The notes beneath the pieces are model-generated. The model had not been told where the DNA came from and ran no database searches. It was given only the letters and a program-made list of their open reading frames with translations. Below are positions 46,429 through 58,770 of a stretch of 64,000 nucleotides of DNA, piece by piece. Position numbers and translations under genes: made by a program. Position 1 is the stretch's first letter. Every line of letters begins with the position of its first letter. This DNA is from Tomocerus qinae (taxonomy: Eukaryota > Arthropoda > Collembola > Entomobryomorpha > Tomoceridae): the NCBI GenBank assembly GCA_020055645.1, contig CM034546.1, positions 37,510,001 to 37,574,000 on the forward strand. Reading direction: 5' to 3'.

Positions 46429-48359
46429 ATAAGATTTGACGTTTCATGTATTTCATTTTTTTAATTTAAAAATTTTATAACATTAATTTAGTCTCTGCTG
46501 GTATGTTAGGCAATATATTTTAAAATCATATGTCTCAGTTTGTAAGGTAAGCTTAAACGTGTTGGTATTCAATGTAAGGTACGTTCGGTATTACCAGCAG
46601 ATTTGCTCACTAAAGCCACTTGAGCTGTACGCCCTTGACAGGGTTCCGAACAAGGATAATTATTATGGAAATGTTCCTTATTATTATCAAAAGTTACAGT
46701 AAGAGTAGTGGAGGTGAGCATTATTTTAGGTCATAATTTAATGATTTTTTTGTTTATTTAGAATGACTGACTGCTGACTTTGCGGACTGAATACCCGTCC
46801 TTGATTTTTATCAAGGAAAATGGGGGCTACGGCTATTTAAAAGGAAATGTGCCAACAATTTACTTCTAAATGTTGTGGCTATTTTCGTTTATTTGGCGTT
46901 GTTCCAATCTGCAGCATTCAAACATTTTTAAGTATGGCAGGAGCAGTGTGTAGGACATATTGTGCAAGCATAATAAAATTAGCCAAATTTATTTTAATTG
47001 TTTGTTTTTATCACTATATGAACGTGAGCTATGTGATAAAGTGTGTCTAATTATGTGTCTAATTATTTTATGCTAGCGCAGTACATATAAATAATAACTA
47101 CAATAAATATTTTTCAATAGAATACACATACTATTCCAGCTTTGTGATTTGTGTTGATTGTCGGCTACGTGAAACTTAGTGTGGTCGGCTTTCATTCCAA
47201 ACGTACCCCTTTCGGTAAAAATAACCCTTTTTCCTTCGCTTCCTACTAGGGCAGCTTGATGCTACACAGTGTATTGGTCTCCATTGATGGATAGCTCATC
47301 CTTTAACGTAGAAAAGTTTATAGTTAATACAGGTTAATGCTTAAAGCAAGCTATTTAAAGAATAAATTTACCGACATGTACAAAGTGTAGAATAAATAAT
47401 TGAAAATCTAATCCTGGATTTCAATATATTCATTTCGAATGCTAAAGTTCCAAAATTTTCTGGTGATTGATAATATAAACATTACTTGATCGCCTTAACC
47501 TATACCCATATAACTTATAAGTTGTGTGGTAGTTCATTATATTATTAGCAATTTGAAATAGCTCCCTTCATACTTTGAAACCGGTAATCGATAACCGAGT
47601 TTACATTATACTTATATATTAGGTCAATGATTTACAAACAGTGCTTACTGAGCTACAAATAACGTTTTTCTGTCAACATCGTCTGGGCTCACATTCCATG
47701 CTTTAAATGTATATGTACATACCTAAAGTAGATATATTTTGATTGAATAATATTGCCAAACGACACAGACGCAGAGAGCATTGACATGAACACAAATATT
47801 TTTATTGGATCCCTTAGTGGCTATTCTGTCAGCAATGTCACCGATTGTTGTATGTATTTATTTCTATTGGTACCAAATTTTATGCCCATATTTGACATTG
47901 TTTCATTTCCTCAAATAATCTTTTACTGAGCACAAACTCTGATAATAAGGGCAATGCATTGTGAGTTGTGACTTTGTGACTGAGGTTATATGCGTATAAT
48001 ATAACAAACCATTTAGATGAATCATAAACTGTATTAGCCATAAAAACTTATCGCCAAGAGTAATATCATTTATCAACTCATGCTATCAAATAATTGTCTG
48101 ATAAGTATGATAAATCACGGGATGCAAATAATAATGTGTTGGTGTATTGCTTAATGGAAACACAAACAAACGAAGCTACGATTCGTGAATATCATGAATT
48201 CTCGTCGCATTTACACGGACGTACATGCGTTACAAAGACAAGTATGATGGAAATAAATATTTCCTTTGGTTGCAGTTTTTTAATTCACATTAGAACATTT
48301 CTGATCGTTGAAAGGATTATAACTGCATAAAAGCAGTGCGTCATAATTAAATTATTAAG
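46429..48359. other. Intergenic sequence upstream of the CARD-kinase gene
   Basis: No gene is recognised. A 67-codon frame at 46847-47050 has no motif. No clear TATA box is seen for the downstream gene. Confidence 0.4.
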
Positions 48360-51300
48360 ATGCCGTCTGTCGAAGGAAAAATTAAAAGTAATTTGGTAGG
48401 CTTAAGTCAAAATTTGACTAATACCAATAAAGTTTTGTTATACCTTGTTCAAAATGGCATTCTTTCTCTCGAAGAAATGGATACAATCGTAAGTATTCTT
48501 TTACATTTTTTATCTTTGTTATTGGTTTAGTGATTTAATTTCTCTCACTTAGAAACGGAAAGACCAATTTGATGGAAATTCAGATATTTTTCTCTGCCTC
48601 ATAAAAAAGGATGTCGATTGGGAATCTTTAAAAAGCATTTTTTTGTCCACTGAAAATGAACACCTTGTTAAATTGGTTCAACCAAATGACTCTTCGCGTG
48701 ACGGTAAATTACTTTTAAAATGTTAAAAAAACTATTAAAATGTCAGAAAAAAATAAAAAAATCAAAACATGATCTAAATAGGCAGGTAATCTAATTGACG
48801 TAAGCAATCTCAAAAGTAACATTATTTTTATGACGTGGTAGTTTTCATTTTGTATTTTTAAGACGCAATATAAGCTATAAAAACTGCATAATACTAAACG
48901 TTTTTGAATCGAACATACAAATGTATGTTAAATAAATACGGAATGAATTGTATGTAGGCTATATACATAAGTCCTTATCTCCGTATATCACTACGTTGTA
49001 GCTTTATACATTCCATAATAATAATAATGTAGGTACTACGCTTTACTGCTTTCCATTTCACAATACTTATACACGATTTAAGTTCAAAATTAAGTTCATT
49101 GGCCTTTAGTTCATTATATCACGTAGTGGAACTGGAATTCAGCTCCGGACAACTTGCTTTTAAATATAGTTGATGCCAGCATAATAGACAACCTCGTATT
49201 TTCTTCACTTTCTACTTTAATTACATAACTAATATAAATAATTGACCTGTAAATATGAGTTGAATGATTTTTTGAAAAATTGCCAATTGTTTTATACTGC
49301 GTCAAAATATGAGTTCATTGAAATGTATTTAAAAATGCATGCACATACAAATTGTTGTCTTTTTCAAAAAACATGAAAATTGCTGTTTGAATCAAACTGC
49401 TTGAAATTATTTTATAATATTTACTATCTATAAGTACTAAGCGGAAATGAGGGAGGCAAGGATTTAATACTGGAATTCCGTTTGAACTCCTTGTACAGTG
49501 AAAACGTGTAACACCATTCTATGAAGCTAATTTAATAAAAGTTAAAGTGGAATAACTGTTAACACTAATTTCAGATACCGAAAACTTGAAACTTGATCTG
49601 ACAATGGTAGGGTCACAAAAGTTACGACTGGGGGATTTTGACAGATATGAAGTAATTGGTGCCGGAGAATTTGGTGCTGTGATGAAAGCAAGGCTTAAGA
49701 AAAACAAAACATATTACGCAATTAAAATTACGTAATAAAGCATTAATTTATTAAATCATTCAATCATTTATTTATTAAAGTACTATTTCAACTTTAACTA
49801 TTTCCAAATAAATGATTTCTTTTTATTGCCTAATTTAGCCGTGAAAATTCCTACCGTGAGATAAACTCACTTTTACGATCTGAACATCAACATATAATCA
49901 AGTTTGAAAATGCGTGGAGAGAAACCATCACAGATGAGTCAGTAGAACTCAATTCTCAATTTGAAGATTACGTAGGACTTCCCATACACTGTATTCAAAT
50001 GGAACTTTGTAATGGACGGAATTTATCTGCATGGATTTTGAAACTACCTCAACAAAAGACAGTAGAGGATGCTAAGCAAATTTGTTATCAGATTTCATTA
50101 GGAGTTCAAAGCTTACACTCTAAAAACATCATTCATAGAGATCTAAAACCAGCGAATATACTTTTACTACATTGCTATCGAAAAGGGGATGAAAATGTTA
50201 TTGTCAAAATTGGAGATCTGGGATTGTCTAAGCAAACTTACATGCAATCAAAAGCAAGCAGAAAAAGTCTGATGACGAATTGCGGAACAGAACATTATAA
50301 AAGTCCCGAGCAGGTTTAAATATTCTTATTTCTATCTCGTTTAAAATAAAAAGCCCGTAGTAGTATCTACTTACCTCTGACTTGACGTCGTTCTAACATA
50401 CATTTGTTGTTGTTTTAAAGGAAACGGAACGAGACTATGATGTATTGACTGATATATTTTCAATGGGAATTATTTTCTTCGAAATTCTGTACTCAATGGT
50501 TGAAAAGAAAGAAATCATTAATATTGTTAATACCAGAAAAGGTTTGCTTCCAAACAACTTCAACCTCGAATTTCATTCCGAGGTGATTATTATTATTATT
50601 AACTTATCCATGCAACTTTTAAAGTAAAAACGATTTACGGAGATCAAGATTATAAGTTGTAATAATAATATGCCTATATTAAACTTATAGGAAAAACTAA
50701 TCAAATCCATGTTGTCGCAAAACCCTAAAGACAGGCCTAATTCAAATTCTGTGACTAAACAGTTGAATAATTTGTGGTACACAGCAGGTGAGATATGTTA
50801 TACACGTCATTTTGATATTCATCTTTTTCTAAAACTGAAAATAACTTCAAATTAACGAAAAATGTATCAATTTAGATTTTAATACTAAATGAACTTTGTA
50901 AAAACATTTGGTTTGTAGCTGATACACCGTTAATTAGTACTATATCATTGATTTACAGGTACAATAAACCCTGAACCAAACATTGATAATGAAAAGACTG
51001 ATGCCGTTAGTACTCCTACTCCAAACGATATTGAAGATTGCCGTTCGACATGTTTGGACTGTTGCAATTTAGATTCCAATGAATCTTCTGAAGAAATCGA
51101 CACATCAGAGAATGAAACATTAGAAGACGATGCATTCATAGAAAATGGCAACGATGAGCAATGGAATCCATTGGCGAGATACACTAGCACAGAAAGTGTT
51201 TATCATTTAAGGATTTATTTACGTGGTGTACCTCATAGTAAGGATCAATTGAATCAATTAGCTGAAATCCTACAACACAACCCTGTAGTTATAAAAGTAG

Positions 51301-52670
51301 CCTGCTTAACTTTACAAAAACGCAGATGTGATATAAAGGCGTATCTAGATAGATACTCTAACTTAGGAAAGCATGAGTTAATTCATAAAGGTGATTTGCT
51401 ACTAATTAAATACCCGCCCGAATTCTTTTGGGAAGTCCTTGAAGCATTAGAAGCCTTGTCGGTGCCAAGCTACAATGCAGAATGTAAAGAGGGTCAGATT
51501 GTATTGAAAATTAGTAACAACGTTGGGCTTAACGAGTTGAAAATTCAATTCCATAACTTGCAACAGTTAGATAGCTTAACATTTAAAGACATTGACATTC
51601 CAAAAAATGTTGGCAATGTAGATATAGAAAATCCCTATAACGACATATCAACACATAATACTGGATTCAGGGTAAAAAACATTCCTTGCTCAGCGGAAGA
51701 AATTACTCTAACAAACTGTACTGTAGTTAGCCAGGAAAAAATCAGTCCACGAATTTTAAACTTGGACAACATAAAAGTATTTGATAATGGGGAAGACCTT
51801 ACAAACTTTGATTTGAGTGTTCTTGTTGATTTTGAACAACTTAAAAAATTACACGTAGATGACAGTTTGGGAAAAACCAAAATGTCAGTGGACTTGGGTA
51901 AAATGGACAAACTAGATAGTCTTGCTTTAAATTGTTCAAAAATACTTAATTGGACTGAGTCAACTGCAAACATTAACAAACTTATTTTGAAAAACTTCAA
52001 TTTAGACGAAAAAACACAAATGACTGTTAGAGAACTTTATTTGTTCTCGCATGTTGATCCTTTGTGTATTCCTTCATCAGTCGAAAAGTTATTTCTTGAG
52101 AATTGCACTTTAAGCTGTACAAAGGACAGCGGCAAAGCCGAATTACGGAATCTAAAAAGCCTTGCTATTACGTCAAATGAAATTGAAACTTTTATTGATT
52201 GCACTAAATGTCCAAATTTGGAAACGCTCGTTGTCTCGACAAACCCCTCTTGCAGGAACATGATACTTAAACAAAACTTTTTAAAGTTTCTCAAGTCTTC
52301 CAAGAAAGTCGACAAAGTTAGGTTAAATAACATTCCAGTGAATTTCTTAGGCATACACAAGCTACACAAGTTAGTTCTCCATTCATATACTTCTGCTAAA
52401 ATGTATTCCATTCTAAAGCATTTTTCTGCTGAAAATCTTGTCCTTCGTTTTAAGTACCCCATCAAGTCCCAAGAAGTAGACAAAGTTCTGCAATTGTTCC
52501 AAAATTTTAATAAACGCAAAACAATTGCTATTGGGGAGTTTAACTTGAAAGACGAAGAGTTTTCAGAATCCAATCTTAAATTGTATGCTGAACGAAATGC
52601 CCGATTCTATTTGTTTGAGAATAATGTAGGAACACCTCTCAACGAAGAGCAATTTGAGACTTATTTGTAA
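48360..52670 (+). CDS. CARD-like / eIF2-alpha-kinase-like / LRR-like protein
   Basis: Seven exons with consistent phases (48360-48488, 48553-48703, 49575-49731, 49839-50313, 50421-50582, 50691-50787, 50959-52670) encode 960 residues. Residues 1-93 form a helical CARD/death-fold-like domain (VLLYLVQNGILSLEEMDTI, then a KKDVDWESLKSIF helix pair). Residues about 112-388 are a protein kinase: glycine loop GAGEFGAV (122-129), K144 in YYAIK, HRD at 245-247, DLG in place of DFG at 272-274, and GTEHYKSPEQ. FENAWRE, IQMELC and SPEQ are signatures of the eIF2-alpha kinase family, with only a short kinase insert. An acidic linker (about 391-450) leads to a 500-residue region of LRR-like repeats (ELRNLKSLAI, PNLETLVV, VEKLFLENC). 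No transmembrane segment is seen, so it is probably cytosolic. Expected activity is stress- or pathogen-triggered phosphorylation, perhaps of eIF2-alpha; that is inference. Confidence 0.8.
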
Positions 52671-53624
52671 ATTATAATATTCTTGGCTGGCCTTTGCATT
52701 AGTAACTGGCTTAATAGCCAACAGGTATTGAGAGAAATATTGAATTCATTGTCCCTACCCTCTGTTAATTGAGAATGTTTCCAATGATATCTTTCAAATA
52801 GAAAATGAGACAAAGCAAAGGTCAAGAGAATAGGATTCGAAAATGCACGTAAAGCAAAATACGTCAAAAACGTATACCCACGTGTATGCCAAAAATGTCC
52901 CACTCCACTTTTCCTTAGTCAAGTAGACTAGCCAGTTAGTTGGAACGGAACTTAGAAAACTTAGAGGCGACCGATTAAACTTATACTTAGTTCAATGCTC
53001 AGAGAATAATGAAAAAACTTTAACTGTTGTAAATAATTGTGCATACTGAAGATTAATGTCTAGTCTAAGATTATAAGTTACAGTTTTTAATTCGACGAAC
53101 GCAGAATAACTTTAAAAGTTGTATGGCCAAATAGTTAATTTTCCAAAGAAATAAAGCCTAACTAGAGAAAGAATTAAAAAAAAGTACTGCATTGTTTACA
53201 AGAATCGAACGGTATTGAATTGAGTGTGCGGTCAATTACGACATAAACGTTTCCTAAATTTTTAATGTTTAATACTACCTCTATTATGTATACCTTCGAC
53301 TATATGTATTACACATACGTGGAATGTATTATCGCAAGAATAAAGGAAATTTTTTTTTATTTGTTTAGCTTGAAGTAATCTTACAATTATCTACCGAATA
53401 TTAACTTCATAATGCATTTTGCTCCTTAAACTTTATTTTCTAATGACCCAATTTATATTTATTTTCCAAGAATTCATAACTGAAGTTCTGCATTTTATAA
53501 TCCGGAATACCGGTTATTACCGGGTATCAAATGGACAAAGTTTGTTTGGTAAATTGCTGGCATTGATTTTATCTTCAGTACTATCGATGTGTTGGTAGCA
53601 GCAAGATTTTTATTCCTAGGAATA
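52671..53624. other. Intergenic sequence between the CARD-kinase gene and an IR gene
   Basis: No gene is recognised. It presumably holds the IR promoter. Confidence 0.4.
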
Positions 53625-55610
53625 ATGTATCCATTAGTGTTTTGCCGTTCACTTCTTCCATTTGAGATATATTTATTGTTTCTCGCGATTAACACAGGGG
53701 ACACTCATATGCTAAAACATCTTGAAATATTATTACAATTGAATTTAAAAGATTTTAGTAATCTTAATATCTCTCCTCCGGATATTACTAATCAGAAGGA
53801 TCAATGTCTGGAATACCAAGGGAAAGTTATTCCTTATAATGAATTTATTTCTTACGTCCTGAATATTTTCCATGTGAACTATAAAATTCCAACAACTGTA
53901 CAAAATGTGATTTCATTTTCTAAAGGTTCAACAATTCATAAACACTTTGGAAATATTGTAAATTGGCACATTGCTGAAATATCTGCAGTGAATATCAAAA
54001 GTATAAATGAGCACTTCAAGATTCCCGGGATATCATTTATTTTTATTGTTTTGCCAAATATATTGCCTACAGACATCTTAAAGCCATTCAGATTGAATAC
54101 GAGAAGATCAACTTCGTATTTAGTGACTTATGACACTGTTTATAAAATGTGCTATTTTTGTGCTGATTTTGGAAATTCATTCTGGTTGGTATTAAAATCT
54201 TATGCCATCCTTCCCAGTCATCGACGTTCGATAAATTATCATAGGGCGCCATTTACTGCCATTTCGGACGCTTCAATTACAACAAAGAAATTATTGGAAA
54301 TGGATCCATTTCCTGTTGCATATACCAAATTGAGCTCCGACCCAACTGCTCCATTTCCACCTCCTCTAAACTTTTTATTGAGACAATTAGTGGATTCCTA
54401 CAATTTATCAGTAAATGTCTTTACAATAGGCACTAACCCTGGTGAGGTACACTATTACGTGCTTATCACTACATATTTAAAATTTATAAGAAGTATGACG
54501 AAATATTACCATGTCTCCACTACTGGAATTAGCTGGGATCTAGCGTTTGTTTCAAATAGTGGAAAATATATACACCAAGAACAAGGATTAGGAATTGTAT
54601 TTGAACCTTTGGGGGAATGGACAGCTTTGACAATTATACCTTCGGTGATGATTGTTGTGCTAATATTTTTGATATTTTCTATTTATGAAGTTGGATATAA
54701 AAATACTCATTTTAGACCATATTTTGGAGCTATAATGCGCCCTCTTCTTGACCAGGCACAAGAAAATAAATTGCCGTCAAATAAAGCATCATTTCGAATT
54801 GTTTTCACAATGTGGCTATTCTACTGTCTTTTGATCTCTGAATGTTATCGTGGAACACTAACAAGTTTTCTCATGGCACAATTACCAACACAGAATCTGA
54901 AAACATTTATCGATTTAGTAGAAAACAATAAATCTGTATTTACAATTCCCAAATTACCGTATTCAGAGACAAATGAAATTGCATCTGTCACTGAAGAAGC
55001 ATTTTCTGAGGAGATTTCTTATCGAAACAACACCGCTTTCAATGATTTACAAATAAAACTTCAAAATCCATCTGCTTGGGTAAGTGGAAACGGTAAACAC
55101 ATTTCAAATGGAGACAATGAGGAAATCTGGCTGGAAATCTACCAACGAATTGTTTCCAACAATGAAGTGTTCCTTGGGGTAAAAACGATGGTTGAATTGG
55201 CTGGTTCGTTAATGGAGAAATTTATTTCGAGGGACGCTTACGTTTTGTCTTCCGAAACTATAAAGCGAGACCAAATGCTCATGCTGTCAAGAGATCCGTA
55301 CCCAGAAGTAATGGGGATATTTGAACAATTTCCAAGCGCAGGAATTACATGGAAGATAGCCGACGTGTATTTGTACTACCGTGAGACTAGGGCAATTGAC
55401 TCACTAACATCTAACAAGCAAAATAAAGATAAAGTTCTGGATATCGTTTCAAAAACAACGATTGGAAATGGACCCCGTTCAATGGCATTTAAAAATATCA
55501 GAGCTCCTCTAATTTGGTTGCTGATTGGAATGGCTATTTCGTTTCCTGTGTTCATTATTGAAAGATTAGTACCTATAGTAACCAGTCAACCCGCATGTAA
55601 TCTAATCTAA
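53625..55610 (+). CDS. Ionotropic receptor (iGluR-like), second type
   Basis: Single-exon gene, 661 residues from the ATG at 53625-53627; the frame extends 12 codons upstream without an ATG. The N-terminal hydrophobic stretch (FEIYLLFLAIN) may be a signal peptide. A long extracellular region precedes TM1 (around WTALTIIPSVMIVVLIFLIFSI). The pore/TM2 segment includes FRPYFGAIMRPLLDQ. TM3 ends in SECYRGTLTSFLMAQ, where YRGTLTSFL corresponds to the conserved SYTANLxxFL of glutamate-receptor channels. The S2 part of the ligand-binding domain follows, and TM4 is around IWLLIGMAISFPVFII. It is only distantly related to the tandem pair at 12-20 kb and closer to canonical IRs in TM3. It lies between the CARD-kinase gene and a decayed CARD/IR region. 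Confidence 0.8.
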   Translation: MYPLVFCRSLLPFEIYLLFLAINTGDTHMLKHLEILLQLNLKDFSNLNISPPDITNQKDQCLEYQGKVIPYNEFISYVLNIFHVNYKIPTTVQNVISFSKGSTIHKHFGNIVNWHIAEISAVNIKSINEHFKIPGISFIFIVLPNILPTDILKPFRLNTRRSTSYLVTYDTVYKMCYFCADFGNSFWLVLKSYAILPSHRRSINYHRAPFTAISDASITTKKLLEMDPFPVAYTKLSSDPTAPFPPPLNFLLRQLVDSYNLSVNVFTIGTNPGEVHYYVLITTYLKFIRSMTKYYHVSTTGISWDLAFVSNSGKYIHQEQGLGIVFEPLGEWTALTIIPSVMIVVLIFLIFSIYEVGYKNTHFRPYFGAIMRPLLDQAQENKLPSNKASFRIVFTMWLFYCLLISECYRGTLTSFLMAQLPTQNLKTFIDLVENNKSVFTIPKLPYSETNEIASVTEEAFSEEISYRNNTAFNDLQIKLQNPSAWVSGNGKHISNGDNEEIWLEIYQRIVSNNEVFLGVKTMVELAGSLMEKFISRDAYVLSSETIKRDQMLMLSRDPYPEVMGIFEQFPSAGITWKIADVYLYYRETRAIDSLTSNKQNKDKVLDIVSKTTIGNGPRSMAFKNIRAPLIWLLIGMAISFPVFIIERLVPIVTSQPACNLI

Positions 55611-56393
55611 TAATTTTAATCTAATCAATGCAATCAATAAATAATTAATTGCAGTCTAGCGTTATAAAATTTAAATTAGTTGTCGTAGTGTACATATTAG
55701 TATTTCTACCACATCATATTATTTTATGAAAAATGTTGAGAATTTTAAATTTGGATGGAGCCATTACTACCCAAAATAGATATGTGAAGCTAAGTATTAT
55801 ATTATATATCTGTAAGACTAAGTATAGCAGGCTTATGATTTTTATTGCACTAAAATGATTGAAAGGTAATAACTCTAACAAGCCAATCCATTAAATGTTT
55901 TATCAGTAATATTGCTTCTTATCAATGCCATGAGTAGTAAACGGCAAATGAACATTGTCCTGTGCCCTGTATGTGTTTATATTTATATGTTTGCCCTTCC
56001 ACATCAATCACAAGCTTATCGTGAATAAGCTACGAATAAAATGCACTGCATACTATATATTATATTGCACTTTTACTATGACCAATAATATGAAATACAA
56101 TTAAATAACAATTATATACACTCGTGTTTTGTTTTGTAAGTTAGTATCATGCATCGCATCGATGTCCTTCACAACAGATAAGTCAATCAACCGTAGTAAT
56201 GAATGTAATGTCTCTATAACTGTTGTAATTTGTAATGTAAATTAAATGTTTAAATAAAGCATTTATATATGCATTTTAAAGTTGAATCCAACAATATTTC
56301 GCTCTCAATTTGTCGTTGACTATCTCATGATATTAAATAACATAATATTATATTATTACATCAATTCAACAATTTATAAGACCATCATTGAAA
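55611..56393. other. Intergenic sequence, no gene recognised
   Basis: AT-rich 3' flank of the IR gene. AATAAA occurs several times, e.g. near 55636, but no gene is seen. Confidence 0.4.
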
Positions 56394-56790
56394 ATGGACG
56401 AAATTCTAAATAAGAACATTGTTTACCTTGCGAAAAATTTGTCTAACATTATTTCAGTACTTCTACATTATAAGCGAACATGAATTAGATTCCATTGTAA
56501 GTATAATTTGAACAAAATTCATCAAACGTCAATCCCTATATAACTAATACATTAATATGTAGAAAGCCCACAATACTAGTCTCGAGCAAAATGAAAAGTT
56601 GATATCAGTAATGAAGAAGAAAGTCTATAACATATTTCCAAAATTTTTTGAAATCCTTCGAAATACGGGAAACTCTCATGTGGCAGCCAAATTGAACGAA
56701 ACGGCCTTGGAGTTTGAAGTGTTACAAAATTTGCAAAATTTTAACATCAAAAATGCCATGGCAAATGATTTGGCAGACAATCAATTTTAA
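56394..56790 (+). pseudogene. Decayed CARD-like copy related to the CARD-kinase gene
   Basis: The first block (ATG at 56394-56396, IVYLAKNLSNIISVL, then after a frameshift YIISEHELDSI up to a GTAAGT donor at 56498) parallels exon 1 of the CARD-kinase gene. The donor sits at the same position relative to the domain. The second block, after an AG acceptor at 56561-56562 (KAHNTSLEQNEKL, then KVYNIFPKFFEILRNTG), parallels exon 2 and has the stronger CARD look. A reading-frame break in the first block and a stop at 56788-56790 mark it as decayed. The break could be avoided if an acceptor at 56457 is used, so a functional short CARD protein cannot be excluded. Confidence 0.55.
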
Positions 56791-57547
56791 AGAACTTGTT
56801 GACAACAATTATAAATCACATCAAATCGGATATCATACTGGAATTGGTGATCATAACTACTCCGTCGATATATTTTACAAATTTAATTTAGAAAGCAAAA
56901 TTAATACAAACTTGCATGTTTACAATTACAACTGGGACAGCGAAAAATCTGCTACGGAAAGGCTACTCTCAGTTTGATTTAAATGTCGAACTAATTATGA
57001 AAACTGGGGCTAAATTGTTTTTACAATATTCTAAATCGAGATTAGGAGAAATATTTTCTGAAATACTAAAAAGGGACGACAAGGCAATTTGCAAAACAGC
57101 AGATGAAAAAGTTTCGAAAAAGTTGCATTCTTATGTTTTTAAATATGCTTTTCGAAATAGGTTTAAAATTTTTTTCGGTACTCTTTTTGAGTCAGGGTTT
57201 ATTAAACTGTAAAGAGACCTGGATGATGTACGGGACGGGATTTCTATTCCTATTGGGAGAAGGAGGAAAAATCAAAATATGAAAACAATCAGGCTGTACC
57301 AATCAGCCTTGGTATGAAAATTCATGTAATATTCCTTTGGTATTTATTTCTGCTCGCTGGCTCATCTTTTATCTTTCTGTTGGAATTGTGTTGTCGACGA
57401 TTTCAATGCTTTTGTTTGGACATGGATAAACTGAAAAATATTGCTGGTCACTTTCTGTCTAGGTGCAAAAGACTAAAAAAAATCCAATTTGGTAGCGTCA
57501 ACATCACGTGGAATGCTCAGGAGACTGTTTCACAGGTCGAAGACTAG
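56784..57547 (+). pseudogene. Decayed C-terminal part of an IR of the 12-20 kb type
   Basis: FKELVDNNYK, then YNYNWDS, correspond to FKDLVDNGYK and YRFDWQS of the tandem IRs. After a frameshift, HSYVFKYAFRNRFKIFF matches MSYTFVDCYRYKFNSYF. An in-frame stop near 57212 and another shift follow. Then ISLGMKIHVIFLWYLFLLAG matches their ISLSMKIHTIFFVCGYFLLG (TM4). So it is the last third of an IR gene with several disruptions. It directly follows the CARD-like exons with no space between them. Confidence 0.7.
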
Positions 57548-57859
57548 GGCCGAATTATGGTTTACACATGTTTTCTCAAAACCATCAAAAATCACTTGTT
57601 TAAAACTCAGAAAATTCAGACAAGTATAATCTTAGATTTATAGCTGATTAATCACTAAATAAAAATAACAATATATATGGATTTATGAGCATTGTACATT
57701 TTTTAAGAAACAAAACATATTTTTTGCGCATTGGTTATTCCTAATATAGTTCAAAACATTTTGCCAAATAACAAAATGGTTATTTAAACCTAAATTAATA
57801 AATAATTTTTGCTAATAAATATTTTAGAAAGTTTTACTCAAATAATTAACAGATATAAG

Positions 57860-58034
57860 CAGCGTTGCAGTGTCCGGATAGGAAGGTGTGGACAAAAAAG
57901 GTTTTATCCAGGGCAAAACTAGTTTTATCCTAGAAGAATTTAGTTTTGTCGCAACTTTAGTCCTGGATAGAAAGTAGACAAAACTAATTTCATCCTGGAC
58001 AGTAATAATTTTGTTCGGACAAAACGCAACCCTG
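57860..58034. mobile_element. GTTTTGTCC-type hAT-like MITE
   Basis: Left end CAGCGTTGCAGTGTCCGG; right end read inward CAGGGTTGCGTTTTGTCCG. The duplication is GATATAAG/TATATAAG (57852-57859, 58035-58042), 7 of 8. Several internal ACAAAACTA motifs occur. Relatives are at 42982-43143 and probably 11714-11842. Confidence 0.8.
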
Positions 58035-58189
58035 TATATAAGTTTCTTTCGATTTTGATCATATTTGCTAGGTATTGTAGATATATCACCATTAATAAAG
58101 TTATTTAATCTGTGTAACAAAAGTCAGTTTTGAGTTTACCGTCTGCCCTTTTCACACTTTTAGCCAAACTGGTGCTGATTTTCTTGCAG

Positions 58190-58770
58190 ATAGGGTCGTT
58201 ACCCCAACCCCAACAGGTTATGACAATATTGTATCTGACGTTGAAATATTACTGGGACGTGATTTGGGTACTGGGCAGTATAGCTGTGATGCAATTTATC
58301 AGGTTTGACAATGATTTCATTTCTTTTAGCAAGTTGATGTTGTTGAAAAATTCGTAAAGATTTGAAAATCTGGAAGTTTTGATTATGATATGATTATGAT
58401 TTTTGTGCTAACAACAAATAATTCCTAATTCCAGCTCTGATGTAATATTATATTAGGGTGTAAACTGATATCATTTCAAAAGACTTCAAAATCACCTTCG
58501 CATTAAATATGGAGTAATATTATTACCATTAGTAAAGTTTAACATAATTATGTGAAATAAAACAGCGACTACTATATTAAAAATGTGCATGCTTGGAAAA
58601 TAAATGACTTACTCCTTTCCTCTTTTAGTATCCAGCAGCCATGTAGACAAACAGAAGTGGTTGAAAAAACATGCCCACATAATGTTACAGGAGCGAATTC
58701 TGTTGATGACATTTTCAAAAGCATTTATAAACTGATTCAATTAAACCACAACATTGGATTTGAAAGATAG
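58190..58770 (+). other. Possible terminal exons of an unknown gene
   Basis: An acceptor at 58188-58189 opens a 113-bp exon (58190-58302, containing DVEILLGRDLGTGQYSCD) with a donor at 58303. A second block 58636-58770 after CCAG continues in phase (QPCRQTEVVEKTCPHNV) to a TAG. I do not recognise the product and no upstream exon is evident. These may be remnants. Confidence 0.25.

Noticed and set aside
46847-47050. 67-codon cysteine-containing frame
   Set aside because: No family resemblance, no splice or promoter context.
45208-47270. CACTGTG and CACAGTG heptamers flanking the RAG1-like fragment
   Set aside because: They resemble recombination-signal heptamers but face the wrong way for element ends and lack further shared sequence; probably chance.
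52037-52573. 178-codon minus-strand frame
   Set aside because: Antisense shadow of the last exon of the CARD-kinase-LRR gene.
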